Assembly: GCF_016103465.1 (NCBI RefSeq)
Contig: NZ_JAEEAP010000029.1
Span: 1 to 39,704, forward strand
Length of the DNA stretch: 39,704 bases
Source of the DNA: Streptomyces sabulosicollis
GTDB lineage: Bacteria; Actinomycetota; Actinomycetes; Streptomycetales; Streptomycetaceae
Direction of reading: 5' to 3'
The position numbers were made by a program, and so were the translations under genes. Positions 25,409-33,652 of the stretch are shown here, piece by piece. The notes under the pieces were generated by a model. That model was not told the origin of the DNA. It ran no database searches and worked only from the letters and a program-made list of their open reading frames with translations. Every line of letters starts with the position of its first letter. Within the stretch, counting starts at the first letter, position 1.

Positions 25409-26920
25409 ATGCCCCAACAGCCGGACACAGCTGTGGGCGAGGCACGGATCGCCGGTGTCGCCGTGGACACCCGGCACTGGATCGGCGGCCGGCGCGTGGC
25501 GTCCGCCCACACCTTCCCCGATGTCTCACCGATCGACGGCCACCTCCTCGCCCGGATCGCCCGCGGCGGACCCGACGAGGCCGATGCCGCCGTGGCCGCG
25601 GCCAAGGCCGCCTTCCCCGGCTGGGCCGCCACTCCCCCGGCCGAGCGGGCCCGGGTCCTCCACGCCATCGCCGACGGTGTGGAAGAGCGCCTCGAAGAGC
25701 TGGCGATCGTCGAGACCACCGATAACGGCGCGCTTCTGCGCTCGCACCGCCGGGGCGTCATACCGCGCGCCGCCCGCAACTTCCGCTTCTTCGCGGACCG
25801 GCTGCTCTCCCTGGGCCACGAGGACTTCACGACCCGCACCGGCGGCTCCACCGGCCCCGGCCACACCAACCACGTCAGCTGGGACCCGGCGGGCCCCTGT
25901 GTGCTGATCACCCCGTGGAACGCCCCGCTGATGCTGGCCACGTGGAAGGTCGCCCCGGCCCTGGCCGCCGGGAACACGGTGGTCCTCAAGCCCGCGGAGT
26001 GGTCCCCGCTGACCGCCTCGCTGCTCGCGGACATCGCGGCCGGGGCGGGGCTGCCGCCCGGTGTCCTCAACGTCGTCCAGGGCCACGGCTCCGAGATCGG
26101 CGACGACCTCACCTCCCACCCGGACGTCCGCCGGATCAGTTTCACCGGCTCGGTGCCGACCGCCCGGCGCATCGCCGCCTCGGCCGCCGGGAACCTGACC
26201 CCGCTGAGCCTCGAACTCGGCGGCAAGTCACCGCTGTTGGTCTTCGCGGACGCGGATCTGGAGCTGGCCGTCGACCTGGCCGTGGAGCAGTTCGACAACG
26301 CCGGGCAGGTGTGTCTGGCCGCCACCCGCCTCCTCGTCCAGGAGTCGATCGCGGACGAGTTCACCGACCGCTTCCTGCGGAAAGCCTCCCGGCTGACACA
26401 GGGCGATCCGCGCGAGGAGGCCACCGACATCGGGCCCACCATCCACCCCCGTCAGATCGAGAGGATCGACGGCTTCGTGCGGCGGGCGCTCGCGGCCGGG
26501 GCCCGGGTGGCCCTCGGCGGCGGCTCCCACACCCGGCTCGGCGGTCTGTACTACCGGCCCACCCTCCTCACCGGCGTCGCCCAGGACTCGGAGATCGTGC
26601 AGGAGGAGGTATTCGGCCCGGTGCTGACCCTGCAGACCTTCGCGGACGAGGCGGAGGCGGTCCGCCTCGCCAACGACACCCGCTACGGGCTGGCCGCCAC
26701 CGTGGCCACCGGCGACCACCGGCGCGCCGAACGCGTCACCGCCCGGCTGGTGGCGGGCACGGTCTGGGTCAACTGCTTCTTCGTACGCGATCTGCGGGCG
26801 CCCTTCGGCGGCTCCCGCCTCTCCGGCGTCGGCCGCGAGGGCGGCACCTGGAGCTTCGACTTCTTCTGCGACCTGAAGAACCGGGTGACCGCCCCGAAGG
26901 GATTCCACGGCCATGGGTGA
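25409..26920 (+). CDS. Aldehyde dehydrogenase, HpaE/HpcC-like
   Basis: A 503-residue NAD(P)-dependent aldehyde dehydrogenase. The conserved asparagine is in LITPWNAPLML (Asn171), the NAD motif FTGSVPTARRIAAS, the general base Glu269 in LSLELGGKSP, and the catalytic Cys302 in NAGQVCLAATRLL. It resembles 5-carboxymethyl-2-hydroxymuconate semialdehyde dehydrogenase, which oxidises the ring-opened product of homoprotocatechuate, and that fits the dioxygenase gene next in the operon. Betaine- or vanillin-type aldehydes cannot be excluded from sequence. The ATG at 25409 has GGAGGG at 7 nt. Upstream in-frame starts (25379 TTG, 25394 ATG) overlap the operator or ribosome binding site. The stop overlaps the next gene by 8 nt. 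Confidence 0.88.
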   Translation: MPQQPDTAVGEARIAGVAVDTRHWIGGRRVASAHTFPDVSPIDGHLLARIARGGPDEADAAVAAAKAAFPGWAATPPAERARVLHAIADGVEERLEELAIVETTDNGALLRSHRRGVIPRAARNFRFFADRLLSLGHEDFTTRTGGSTGPGHTNHVSWDPAGPCVLITPWNAPLMLATWKVAPALAAGNTVVLKPAEWSPLTASLLADIAAGAGLPPGVLNVVQGHGSEIGDDLTSHPDVRRISFTGSVPTARRIAASAAGNLTPLSLELGGKSPLLVFADADLELAVDLAVEQFDNAGQVCLAATRLLVQESIADEFTDRFLRKASRLTQGDPREEATDIGPTIHPRQIERIDGFVRRALAAGARVALGGGSHTRLGGLYYRPTLLTGVAQDSEIVQEEVFGPVLTLQTFADEAEAVRLANDTRYGLAATVATGDHRRAERVTARLVAGTVWVNCFFVRDLRAPFGGSRLSGVGREGGTWSFDFFCDLKNRVTAPKGFHGHG

Positions 26921-27839
26921 GATCGTCGGGGCGGGTCTGCTCGCCCACGTGCCCACCATCGTGCTCCCCGAGGAGACCCGGCGCGAGCTCAACGAGGGCA
27001 AGGAGATCACCCTGGTCACCGGGCTCCGGCGGCTCCGCGAGGACGTCTTCGGGCGCGACGGCTACGACACGGTCGTCGTCCTGGACTCCCACTGGGCCAC
27101 CACCGTCGAGTTCGTCGTGACGTCCCACGCCCGGCGCGCGGGGCTGTTCAGCTCCGACGAGCTGCCGCGGGGCATGTGCCGGATGCCGTACGACTTCCCC
27201 GGCGATCCCGAACTCGCCCACGCGGTCGCGCGGTTCGCCGATGAGCACGGCACCTTCATCACCCCGGTCGACGACCCCTGCCTGCCGATCCACTACGCCA
27301 CCGTCAACCTCTGGAAGTTCCTGGGCGAGGGCCTGCCCGGCAAGCGGTGGATGACGATCGGGGTCTGCCAGACCGGCGACATGGAGGACCACCTCCGGCT
27401 GGGCCGGGCGCTCGCCGACGGCATCGCCGCCACGCCCGGCCGCCGTGTGCTCCTGATCGCCTCCGGTGCCCTCTCGCACACCTTCTGGCCGCTGCGCGAG
27501 ATCCGGGACCACGAGGCCAGCGACCCGCGCCATGTCTTCACCCCGCAGGCGAGGGCGGCCGACGAGGAGCGCATCGCCTGGTTCAAGGAGGGCCGCCACG
27601 ACAAGGTCCTCGACACCATGGACGCGTACTGGGAGTACCGACCCGAGGCGCGGTTCTTCCACTATCTGATGATGGCCGGTGCCCTCGGCGAGCGGGCGTG
27701 TGCCGCCCGGGCCCGCCAGTACGGCGCGTACGAGAACTCCGTCGGCACCGGCCAGGCCCACCTCTGGTTCGACCGCCCGGCCGACGGCTGGACCGGCACC
27801 GGCTCGGCCACGTCCGCCACCACGCACCGCCCCGACTGA
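26913..27839 (+). CDS. Class III extradiol dioxygenase (homoprotocatechuate 2,3-dioxygenase-like)
   Basis: A 308-residue LigB-fold enzyme. Fe(II) ligand motifs are visible: GLLAHVPTIVL (His12), VVVLDSHWATTVEFVV (His in DSHW, about residue 60), and a C-terminal Glu in the later beta strands. The arrangement GAGLLAHVPTIVLPEETRR, GYDTVVVLDSHW, LFSSDELPRGM, PYDFPGDPELA, LLIASGALSHTFWPL and GTGQ near the end aligns, by eye, with the E. coli HpaD type rather than the vicinal-oxygen-chelate extradiol enzymes. It opens the ring of 3,4-dihydroxyphenylacetate or a related catechol. The ATG at 26913 overlaps the preceding stop by 8 nt. It is the key ring-cleavage enzyme of the operon. The precise catechol is unproven. 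Confidence 0.85.
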   Translation: MGEIVGAGLLAHVPTIVLPEETRRELNEGKEITLVTGLRRLREDVFGRDGYDTVVVLDSHWATTVEFVVTSHARRAGLFSSDELPRGMCRMPYDFPGDPELAHAVARFADEHGTFITPVDDPCLPIHYATVNLWKFLGEGLPGKRWMTIGVCQTGDMEDHLRLGRALADGIAATPGRRVLLIASGALSHTFWPLREIRDHEASDPRHVFTPQARAADEERIAWFKEGRHDKVLDTMDAYWEYRPEARFFHYLMMAGALGERACAARARQYGAYENSVGTGQAHLWFDRPADGWTGTGSATSATTHRPD

Positions 27840-27850
27840 GGAGAGCCGAT

Positions 27851-28699
27851 ATGCCCGAGTACCGCCGCGTCCTCCTCGACGGCGCCGTCGTGGAGACCGT
27901 CCGCGAGGGCGAGGAGCTCCGCACCGGCGACGGCCGCCGGGTCCCGGTCCGCGAGGCGCACCATCTGCCTCCCGTGGTCCCCTCCAAGGTGATCGCCGTC
28001 CACCTCAACCACCGCAGCCGCGTCGCCGAGTTCCAGGTCCGGCTCCCCGCCGCGCCCACCTACTTCCACAAGCCGACCTCGGCCCTCAACTCCCACCGGG
28101 GCGCCGTCGTCCGCCCCGAGGGCTGCAAGTGGCTCAACTACGAGGGCGAGGTGGCCATCGTCATCGGGCGGACCACCCGGAACATCGCGCCCCACCAGGC
28201 GGCGGAGCACATCGCGGGTTACACGGTCGCCAACGACTACGGACTGCACGACTTCCGGGACACCGACGCCGGTTCGATGCTCCGCGTGAAGGGGTCCGAC
28301 ACCCTGTGCCCGCTGGGGCCGGGGCTGGTCACCGACTGGGACTTCCGCGGCAAGTACCTGCGGACCTACGTCAACGGCCGGCTGGCGCAGGACGGGTCCA
28401 CCGACGAGATGGAGTGGGACATGCACTATCTCGTCGCCGACATCGCCCGTACCATCACCCTCCACCCCGGTGACGTCCTGCTCTCCGGGACACCCGCCAA
28501 CTCCCGGCCCGTGCACCCCGGCGACGTGGTCGATGTGGAGGTGGAGGGCCTGGGGCGGCTGACCAATCACATCGTCACCGGCCCGGCCCCGATCCGCGGC
28601 GATGTCGGAGCGCAGCCCACCGAGTCCGAGGAAGTCCTGTCCACCGCCCTCGGCGGCGACTGGGAGTTCCGCGGCATCCGCCCGCCCGGGCGGCCGTGA
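27851..28699 (+). CDS. Fumarylacetoacetase-fold protein (HpaG-like)
   Basis: A 282-residue enzyme with a single FAH catalytic domain in its C-terminal two thirds. Signature segments are VIAVHLNHRSRVAEF, PTYFHKPTSALNSHRG, NYEGEVAIVIGRTTRNI (metal Glu ligands in YEGEVA), TVANDYGLHDFRDTDAGSM, and HPGDVLLSGTPANSRPVHPGD. Members include the 2-oxohept-3-ene-1,7-dioate isomerase and the decarboxylase HpaG, and fumarylpyruvate and acylpyruvate hydrolases. Next to a HpaD-like dioxygenase and a HpaE-like dehydrogenase, the isomerase/decarboxylase role is most likely. The HpaG of E. coli has two such domains; this protein has one. The ATG at 27851 has GAGGAG upstream, 11 nt after the dioxygenase stop. 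Confidence 0.87.
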   Translation: MPEYRRVLLDGAVVETVREGEELRTGDGRRVPVREAHHLPPVVPSKVIAVHLNHRSRVAEFQVRLPAAPTYFHKPTSALNSHRGAVVRPEGCKWLNYEGEVAIVIGRTTRNIAPHQAAEHIAGYTVANDYGLHDFRDTDAGSMLRVKGSDTLCPLGPGLVTDWDFRGKYLRTYVNGRLAQDGSTDEMEWDMHYLVADIARTITLHPGDVLLSGTPANSRPVHPGDVVDVEVEGLGRLTNHIVTGPAPIRGDVGAQPTESEEVLSTALGGDWEFRGIRPPGRP

Positions 28700-28731
28700 A
28701 CCGAAGCCCGTCCGACCAAGGAGTGGACCAC

Positions 28732-30093
28732 ATGGATCTGAATGCCTGGCTCGCCACGGCCGTGGCGTCGAACACCGACTGGGTGAAGAGCTTCGGCCCC
28801 TACCAGGCCCATCCGGCGCTGGCGGTCGACGACGCCCGGTTCGCCGCCGCCTTCGACGTCTTCACCGAGCGGCTCAAGGACAACTACCCGTTCTTTCACC
28901 CCCGTTACGCGGGCCAGATGCTCAAGCCACCGCATCCGGCGGCGGTCGTGGGCTACCTCACGGCGATGCTGATCAATCCCAACAACCACGCCCTGGACGG
29001 CGGCCCGGCCACCGCCGAGATGGAGCGGGAGGCCGTCCAGCGGCTCGCCACCATGTTCGGTTACGACACCCACCTCGGCCACCTGACCACCAGCGGCACC
29101 ATCGCCAACCTCGAGGCGCTCTTCGTGGCGCGCGAACTGCACCCCGGCAAGGGCGTCGCCTACAGCACCGAGGCCCACTACACCCACGGCCGGATGTGCG
29201 GTGTCCTCGGGGTGGAGGGCCATCCGGTCCCGGTGGACGACCTGGGCCGGATCGATCTCGACGCGCTGGAGCGGGTCCTGCGGACCGGCCGCGTCGGCAC
29301 GGTCGTGCTGACCGCGGGCACCACCGGGCTCGGAGTCGTCGAACCGGTCCACGAGGCGCTGGCGCTGCGCGAGCGCTACGGCGTGCGCATCCACGTCGAC
29401 GCCGCCTACGGCGGTTTCTTCACCCTGCTGGCCGGGGCACCGGGCCCCGAGGGCCTGCCCGAGGAGCCGTGGCGGGCCATCGCCGAGGCCGATTCCATCG
29501 TCGTGGACCCGCACAAGCACGGCCTCCAGCCGTACGGCTGTGGCGCCGTCCTGTTCCGCGATCCCTCGGTCGGCCGGTTCTACCTGCACGACTCGCCGTA
29601 CACGTACTTCACCTCGGAGGAGCTGCACCTCGGTGAGATCAGCCTGGAGTGCTCCCGCGCGGGCGCGGCCGCCGCCGCCCTGTGGCTCACCTTCCAGCTG
29701 ATACCGCCCACGCGGGAGGGGCTGGGGCAGTCACTCGCGGCGGGCCGGCGGGCGGCACTGCGCTGGGCCGAACTGATCGAGCGCTCGGAGCACCTGGAGC
29801 TGTACCAGGCCCCGGAGCTGGACATCGTCAGCTACTTCCCGGTGACCGATCCGGCCACGCTGTCGCGGATCGACGCGGCCGGCGTCCGCGTCCTGCGGGA
29901 GGGGATGACGGACAGCGACCCCGTCTTCGTGAGCACGCTCCGCGTCGGCGCTGATCGCCTGACGGCACTCCACCCGAAGCTCACCCGGGACGCCGACGGT
30001 GCCCGCATCCTGCGGAGTGTGCTGATGAAGCCGGAGTCCGAGGGCTATGTCGACCAGCTCCACGAGCGTCTGGAGCGGCTCGCGCGTGGGTGA
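28732..30093 (+). CDS. Group II PLP-dependent decarboxylase
   Basis: A 453-residue fold-type I PLP decarboxylase of the aromatic amino acid / glutamate decarboxylase superfamily. The PLP lysine is Lys262 in VVDPHKHGLQPYGCG. The PLP-nitrogen aspartate is Asp223 in HVDAAYGG, and the stacking histidine is in STEAHYTH (about 149). The substrate loop has TTSGTIANLEALFVARE and TAGTTGLGVVEP. It would convert an L-amino acid (aromatic or an acidic one) to an amine. The subtype cannot be read by eye, as several active-site loops differ from DOPA, glutamate and diaminobutyrate enzymes. The ATG at 28732 has AAGGAG upstream. It belongs to the ring-cleavage operon (33 nt after the FAH gene) and supplies the logic for an amine substrate of the neighbouring glutamyl ligase. 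Confidence 0.85.
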   Translation: MDLNAWLATAVASNTDWVKSFGPYQAHPALAVDDARFAAAFDVFTERLKDNYPFFHPRYAGQMLKPPHPAAVVGYLTAMLINPNNHALDGGPATAEMEREAVQRLATMFGYDTHLGHLTTSGTIANLEALFVARELHPGKGVAYSTEAHYTHGRMCGVLGVEGHPVPVDDLGRIDLDALERVLRTGRVGTVVLTAGTTGLGVVEPVHEALALRERYGVRIHVDAAYGGFFTLLAGAPGPEGLPEEPWRAIAEADSIVVDPHKHGLQPYGCGAVLFRDPSVGRFYLHDSPYTYFTSEELHLGEISLECSRAGAAAAALWLTFQLIPPTREGLGQSLAAGRRAALRWAELIERSEHLELYQAPELDIVSYFPVTDPATLSRIDAAGVRVLREGMTDSDPVFVSTLRVGADRLTALHPKLTRDADGARILRSVLMKPESEGYVDQLHERLERLARG

Positions 30094-30112
30094 CGGCTGC
30101 CCACGCCCCCTC

Positions 30113-30151
30113 GGCCCATCCGCAGCCCGTTCGAAGGCCCATCGGCAGCCC
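30113..30151. repeat. 16-bp direct repeat pair in the intergenic gap
   Basis: GGCCCATCCGCAGCCC (30113-30128) is repeated as GGCCCATCGGCAGCCC (30136-30151) with one mismatch, and GCCCATCCGC appears again directly after it. The gap between the PLP decarboxylase and the next gene shows no terminator. Confidence 0.6.
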
Positions 30152-30174
30152 ATCCGCGTCAGGAGCGTGACGGC

Positions 30175-30981
30175 ATGACCAGCGTCCGAGGCTACTTCCC
30201 GCCCAAGACCGCAACCGGCGCCGCGTCCCTCATCCCCTCCCCGCCGTGGCACTACTCCGGCGATCTGCTCACCATCGAATACCGCACCGACCCGGCGCGG
30301 GTGCGCGAACTCCTGCCCGAGCCGCTGCAGCCCGCCGACGAGGAGCCGGGAGCGGTCGCGCTGATCTGGGCCGACTGGCAGTCCTGCGCGACCGGCGGGC
30401 GGGAGCTGCTGGACCCGGTGCTCTCCCAGTACAAGGAGACCTTCGCGGTCGTCCGCTGCGCCTACCGGGGCCGGACGTACTCCCGCTGTGTCTACATCTG
30501 GGTCGACAAGGACTTCGCGATCGCCCGCGGGGTGCACCAGGGCTATCCGAAGAAGCTCGGCTCCATCCACCAGACCCGCCCGCACCCGTACGGGCCCGCC
30601 CCGCGCATCGGGCCCGGCGCCCGGTTCGGCGCGACCCTGGCCGCGGCCGACCGGCGCCTCGCCCAGGCCGTGGTGACCCTGCGCGAGCCGTCCGGGACCG
30701 GCGGCTTCGTCAACGGCCACCCGATGGCCCACCACCGCTGGCTGCCGTCGATCGAGAACGGCAAGGGCCTCGCCCTGGACGAGCTGGTCGAGTCCGGCGC
30801 CGCCTCCTTCGAAGGCGGTCAGCCGTGGGTCGGCGACGCCGAGCTGGAGCTGTTCGACTCCCCCACCGAGGAACTGGCCCGGCTGGAGGTCCGCGAGCCC
30901 ATCGCCGCGTACTACCGCCAGGTCGGCGTGGTCTGGGACGGCGGCCGGCTGCTGGAGTCCGGCGCCTCGGGGGCGCGGTAG
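30175..30981 (+). CDS. Acetoacetate decarboxylase-fold protein
   Basis: A 268-residue ADC-family protein. The Schiff-base lysine region is GVHQGYPKKLGSIH (Lys126/127). Other family marks are PPWHYSGDLLTIEYRTDPARV at the start and DPVLSQYKETFAVVRCAYRG. In family members, a lysine forms a Schiff base with the beta-keto acid, or the fold is used for aldol, dehydration or deamination chemistry (the MppR type). Here a function late in the ring-cleavage pathway, such as handling a keto acid product, is plausible but not shown. The ATG at 30175 has AGGAG. It closes the operon. No clear terminator follows, only a small GGCGG/CCGCC stem just downstream. Confidence 0.85.
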   Translation: MTSVRGYFPPKTATGAASLIPSPPWHYSGDLLTIEYRTDPARVRELLPEPLQPADEEPGAVALIWADWQSCATGGRELLDPVLSQYKETFAVVRCAYRGRTYSRCVYIWVDKDFAIARGVHQGYPKKLGSIHQTRPHPYGPAPRIGPGARFGATLAAADRRLAQAVVTLREPSGTGGFVNGHPMAHHRWLPSIENGKGLALDELVESGAASFEGGQPWVGDAELELFDSPTEELARLEVREPIAAYYRQVGVVWDGGRLLESGASGAR

Positions 30982-31042
30982 CGGCACGGGGCCGACGGCG
31001 GCCACCGCCGCCCCCGCGCCCCCCGTCTGCGACGATCTCTGC

Positions 31043-31227
31043 GTGGACTACCCGAACGACCAGGCCAGACCCGCTCGGTGAGCCGCTGACCACCTCGGTC
31101 GCCGACGCCGACAGCTTCCGCTATCTTCCGCCGGCTGTTCGGCGCCGGGGATCTGGCCCAGCGCGCCAACGCCGCCTTCGAACCTCTGTCCTCCATCGAC
31201 GCCTGGACGTCGGCCACCGACAGCTGA
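31043..31227 (+). pseudogene. Probable frameshifted remnant of a small or truncated gene
   Basis: A GTG at 31043 opens VDYPNDQAR in one frame. A second frame then gives RPDPLGEPLTTSVADADSFR, and a third gives FRRLFGAGDLAQRANAAFEP followed by LSSIDAWTSATDS and a stop at 31225-31227. Each piece has protein-like composition in the GC-rich codon style, and together they read as one about 60-residue protein broken by two frame changes. No family was recognised. Confidence 0.35.
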
Positions 31228-31234
31228 GCCCGGC

Positions 31235-33652
31235 TCAGGCGGGACGTACCACGTACACGGCGCCCGCGTTCGCGGTGAAGGCCGTGACCCCCGGCTCCGG
31301 CCGGGTGGTGGCGACGGGTGCGTCCCCGGAGGTGATCCGCACGGCCTTCGCCGTGCGCAGCCGCGCCGGGCCCCCCGCCCGGGCCCTCAGCCGCGCCTCG
31401 CTCAGCGCACCGCCCCGCCAGCTGACGTCCACCTCGAAACCGCCCCGCGCCAGCAGGCCCCGCACGCTCCCGTCCGGCAGGTTCGGCGGGAGGGCGGGCA
31501 GCAGGTGCAGCTCGTCGTGCTGGCTCTGCAGCAGCCATTCGGTCACCCCGGCGCAGGCGCCGAAGTTGCCGTCGATCTGGAACGGCGGGTGCAGGTCGAA
31601 GAGGTTGGGGGCGGTGCGCTCGGGGGTGAGCAGATCGGTGAGCAGCTTGTAGGAGCGGTCCCCCTCCTGGAGCCGCGCCCAGAAGTTGATCTTCCACGCC
31701 AGCGACCACCCGGTCCCCGCGTCGCCGCGCTGGACGAGGGTGGTGCGCGCCGCGGCGAAGAGGTCCGGGGTGCGCGTCCGGCTGATCTGGTTGCCCGGAT
31801 GCAGCCCGTACAGATGGGAGACGTGGCGGTGCTGCTGCTCGGGGGCGCCCGCGTCCCAGTCCTGCTGCCACTCCTGGAGCTGGCCCTGGGCGCCGATCTT
31901 CATGGGCGCGAGCCGTCCGCGCGCGGCGAGCACCCGGTCCCGGAAGGCGGCGTCGACGCCGAGGAGGTCCGCGGCCGAGGCCACGGCGCCGAACAGGTCC
32001 CGCAGCAGCTGCGTGTCCATCGTCGGCCCGGCGCACAGCGAGCCGCCGCCCCCGCTGTGGTGGGCGTTCTCCGGGGAGATGGAGGGGCAGGTGACCAGCG
32101 CGCCCGTGGTCGGGTCGGTCACCAGCGCGTCGAGGAAGAACTGGGCGGCGCCCTTGAGGACGGGGTAGCGCACCCGCAGCTTCCCCGTGTCGCGGGTGTA
32201 CCGGTAGTGCTCCCAGATGGCCAGGGACAGCCAGGCGCCGCCCATGGGCCACATGCCCCAGAAGGCGCCGTCGACGGGGGCCGTGCCGCGCCAGGCGTCG
32301 GTGTTGTGGTGGGTGACCCAGCCGTCGGCGCCGTACTGGGTGCGCGCCGTCGACCGCCCGGCGACGGCCAGCTCGTCGAGCAGGGCGAAGACCGGCTCCC
32401 AGCACTCCAGGAGGTTGGCGGGGGCGGCCGGCCAGTAGTTCATCTCCGTATTGATGTTGATGGTGTACTTCGAGCCCCAGGGCGGGCTGGTCAGGTCGTT
32501 CCAGATGCCCTGGAGGTTGGCCGGCTGGGTGCCGGGGCGGGACGCGGCGATGAGCAGATAGCGGCCGTACTGGAAGTGGAGCTCGATCAGTTGTGGATCG
32601 CCGCCGGACGCGAAGCGGGCGACGCGCTCGTCGGTGGGCAGGGCCGCCGCGCCGCTGGTGCCCACGTCCAGCGAGGTACGGCGGAACAGGGCGCGGTGGT
32701 CCTCGACATGGCGATCGCGCAGCCGGCCGTACGGGCTGTTCGCCGCCGGGTTGAGGTCCCCCGCCGCCCGGCCCACCGCGTCGCCATGGGCGTTCTCCCA
32801 GTTCACATAGGTGGTGCCGATGGCCACCAGGACGGTGGCCGCGTCGGCGCCCCGGACGGTGACGGTCCCGCCCGCGCTGGTGGTGGTGCCGCCCTCGGCG
32901 AGCACCCGCACCAGCGCGCGGAACCCCACCGCGCCGTCCACCCCGCCCGTGGCGTCGCCGGTGCCGTCGAGCGCGGCGGTGAGCGGGTCGGGCGAGGACA
33001 GGGAGTTCTCCAGCGGGCTGTCGAACGTGGCGCCGAAGGACAGGGCGCCCTTGCCGGACGCGGTCAGCCGGACGACGATGACGCGGTCGGGAGCGCTGGC
33101 GAACGCCTCGCGGGTGTAGGTCACACCGTCGCGGGTGTAGGTGGTGGTGGCGATCGCCGAGTCCAGGTCCAGCTCGCGCCGGTAGCCGGACACCGTGCCG
33201 CCCGTCGGCAGTTGGAGGAGGAGGCTGCCGACGGTCTGGTACGGGGCCTGGCCACCGGGCACACCGAGGACATCGGAGTTGATCAGTGTCTCGGCCTCGG
33301 GCCATTTGCCGTCGAAGACGAGCTGCCGGATGCGGGGCAGGGCGGCGAGGCCCTTGGGGTTGTCGTACTCGTGCGGCCCGCCCGCCCAGAGGGTGTCCGC
33401 GTTGAGCTGGAGCCGCTCGGTCTCCGTCCCCCCGAACACCATCGCGCCGAGCCGCCCGTTGCCGAGCGGGAGTGCGCTCAGCCAGTCGGCGGCGGGCGCG
33501 CGGTACCACAGCGCCAGCGGCCGGTCCGCCGCCTCGTGGCCGCCGTGCGGCGCGGCGTGGGCGGACCCGGCGGGCAGACCGGCGGCGGCGAGGCCCGTGG
33601 TGGTCGTGGCGGCGAGGGCCATGAACCGTCGGCGCGGGACGTCAGGGGTCAC
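31235..33652 (-). CDS. Tat-exported GH95 alpha-L-fucosidase
   Basis: An 805-residue secreted glycoside hydrolase. A Tat signal (PRRRFMALAATTTTGLAAAG to about residue 30) is followed by the GH95 N-terminal beta domain (LWYRAPAADWLSALPLGNGR, GAMVFGGTETERLQLN), the (alpha/alpha)6 barrel with TININTEMNYWPAAPANLLE (the Asn pair and Glu region), GAFWGMWPMGGAWLSLAIWE, GTGWSLAWKINFWARLQ, FQIDGNFGACAGVTEWLLQS, and a C-terminal beta-sandwich. GH95 enzymes invert alpha-1,2-L-fucosides, or related alpha-L-galactosides in some members. The GTG at 33652 overlaps the ThuA gene stop (GTGA), so the two genes are translationally coupled. The substrate could be fucosylated plant or host glycans. Confidence 0.92.
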   Translation of the reverse strand: MTPDVPRRRFMALAATTTTGLAAAGLPAGSAHAAPHGGHEAADRPLALWYRAPAADWLSALPLGNGRLGAMVFGGTETERLQLNADTLWAGGPHEYDNPKGLAALPRIRQLVFDGKWPEAETLINSDVLGVPGGQAPYQTVGSLLLQLPTGGTVSGYRRELDLDSAIATTTYTRDGVTYTREAFASAPDRVIVVRLTASGKGALSFGATFDSPLENSLSSPDPLTAALDGTGDATGGVDGAVGFRALVRVLAEGGTTTSAGGTVTVRGADAATVLVAIGTTYVNWENAHGDAVGRAAGDLNPAANSPYGRLRDRHVEDHRALFRRTSLDVGTSGAAALPTDERVARFASGGDPQLIELHFQYGRYLLIAASRPGTQPANLQGIWNDLTSPPWGSKYTININTEMNYWPAAPANLLECWEPVFALLDELAVAGRSTARTQYGADGWVTHHNTDAWRGTAPVDGAFWGMWPMGGAWLSLAIWEHYRYTRDTGKLRVRYPVLKGAAQFFLDALVTDPTTGALVTCPSISPENAHHSGGGGSLCAGPTMDTQLLRDLFGAVASAADLLGVDAAFRDRVLAARGRLAPMKIGAQGQLQEWQQDWDAGAPEQQHRHVSHLYGLHPGNQISRTRTPDLFAAARTTLVQRGDAGTGWSLAWKINFWARLQEGDRSYKLLTDLLTPERTAPNLFDLHPPFQIDGNFGACAGVTEWLLQSQHDELHLLPALPPNLPDGSVRGLLARGGFEVDVSWRGGALSEARLRARAGGPARLRTAKAVRITSGDAPVATTRPEPGVTAFTANAGAVYVVRPA

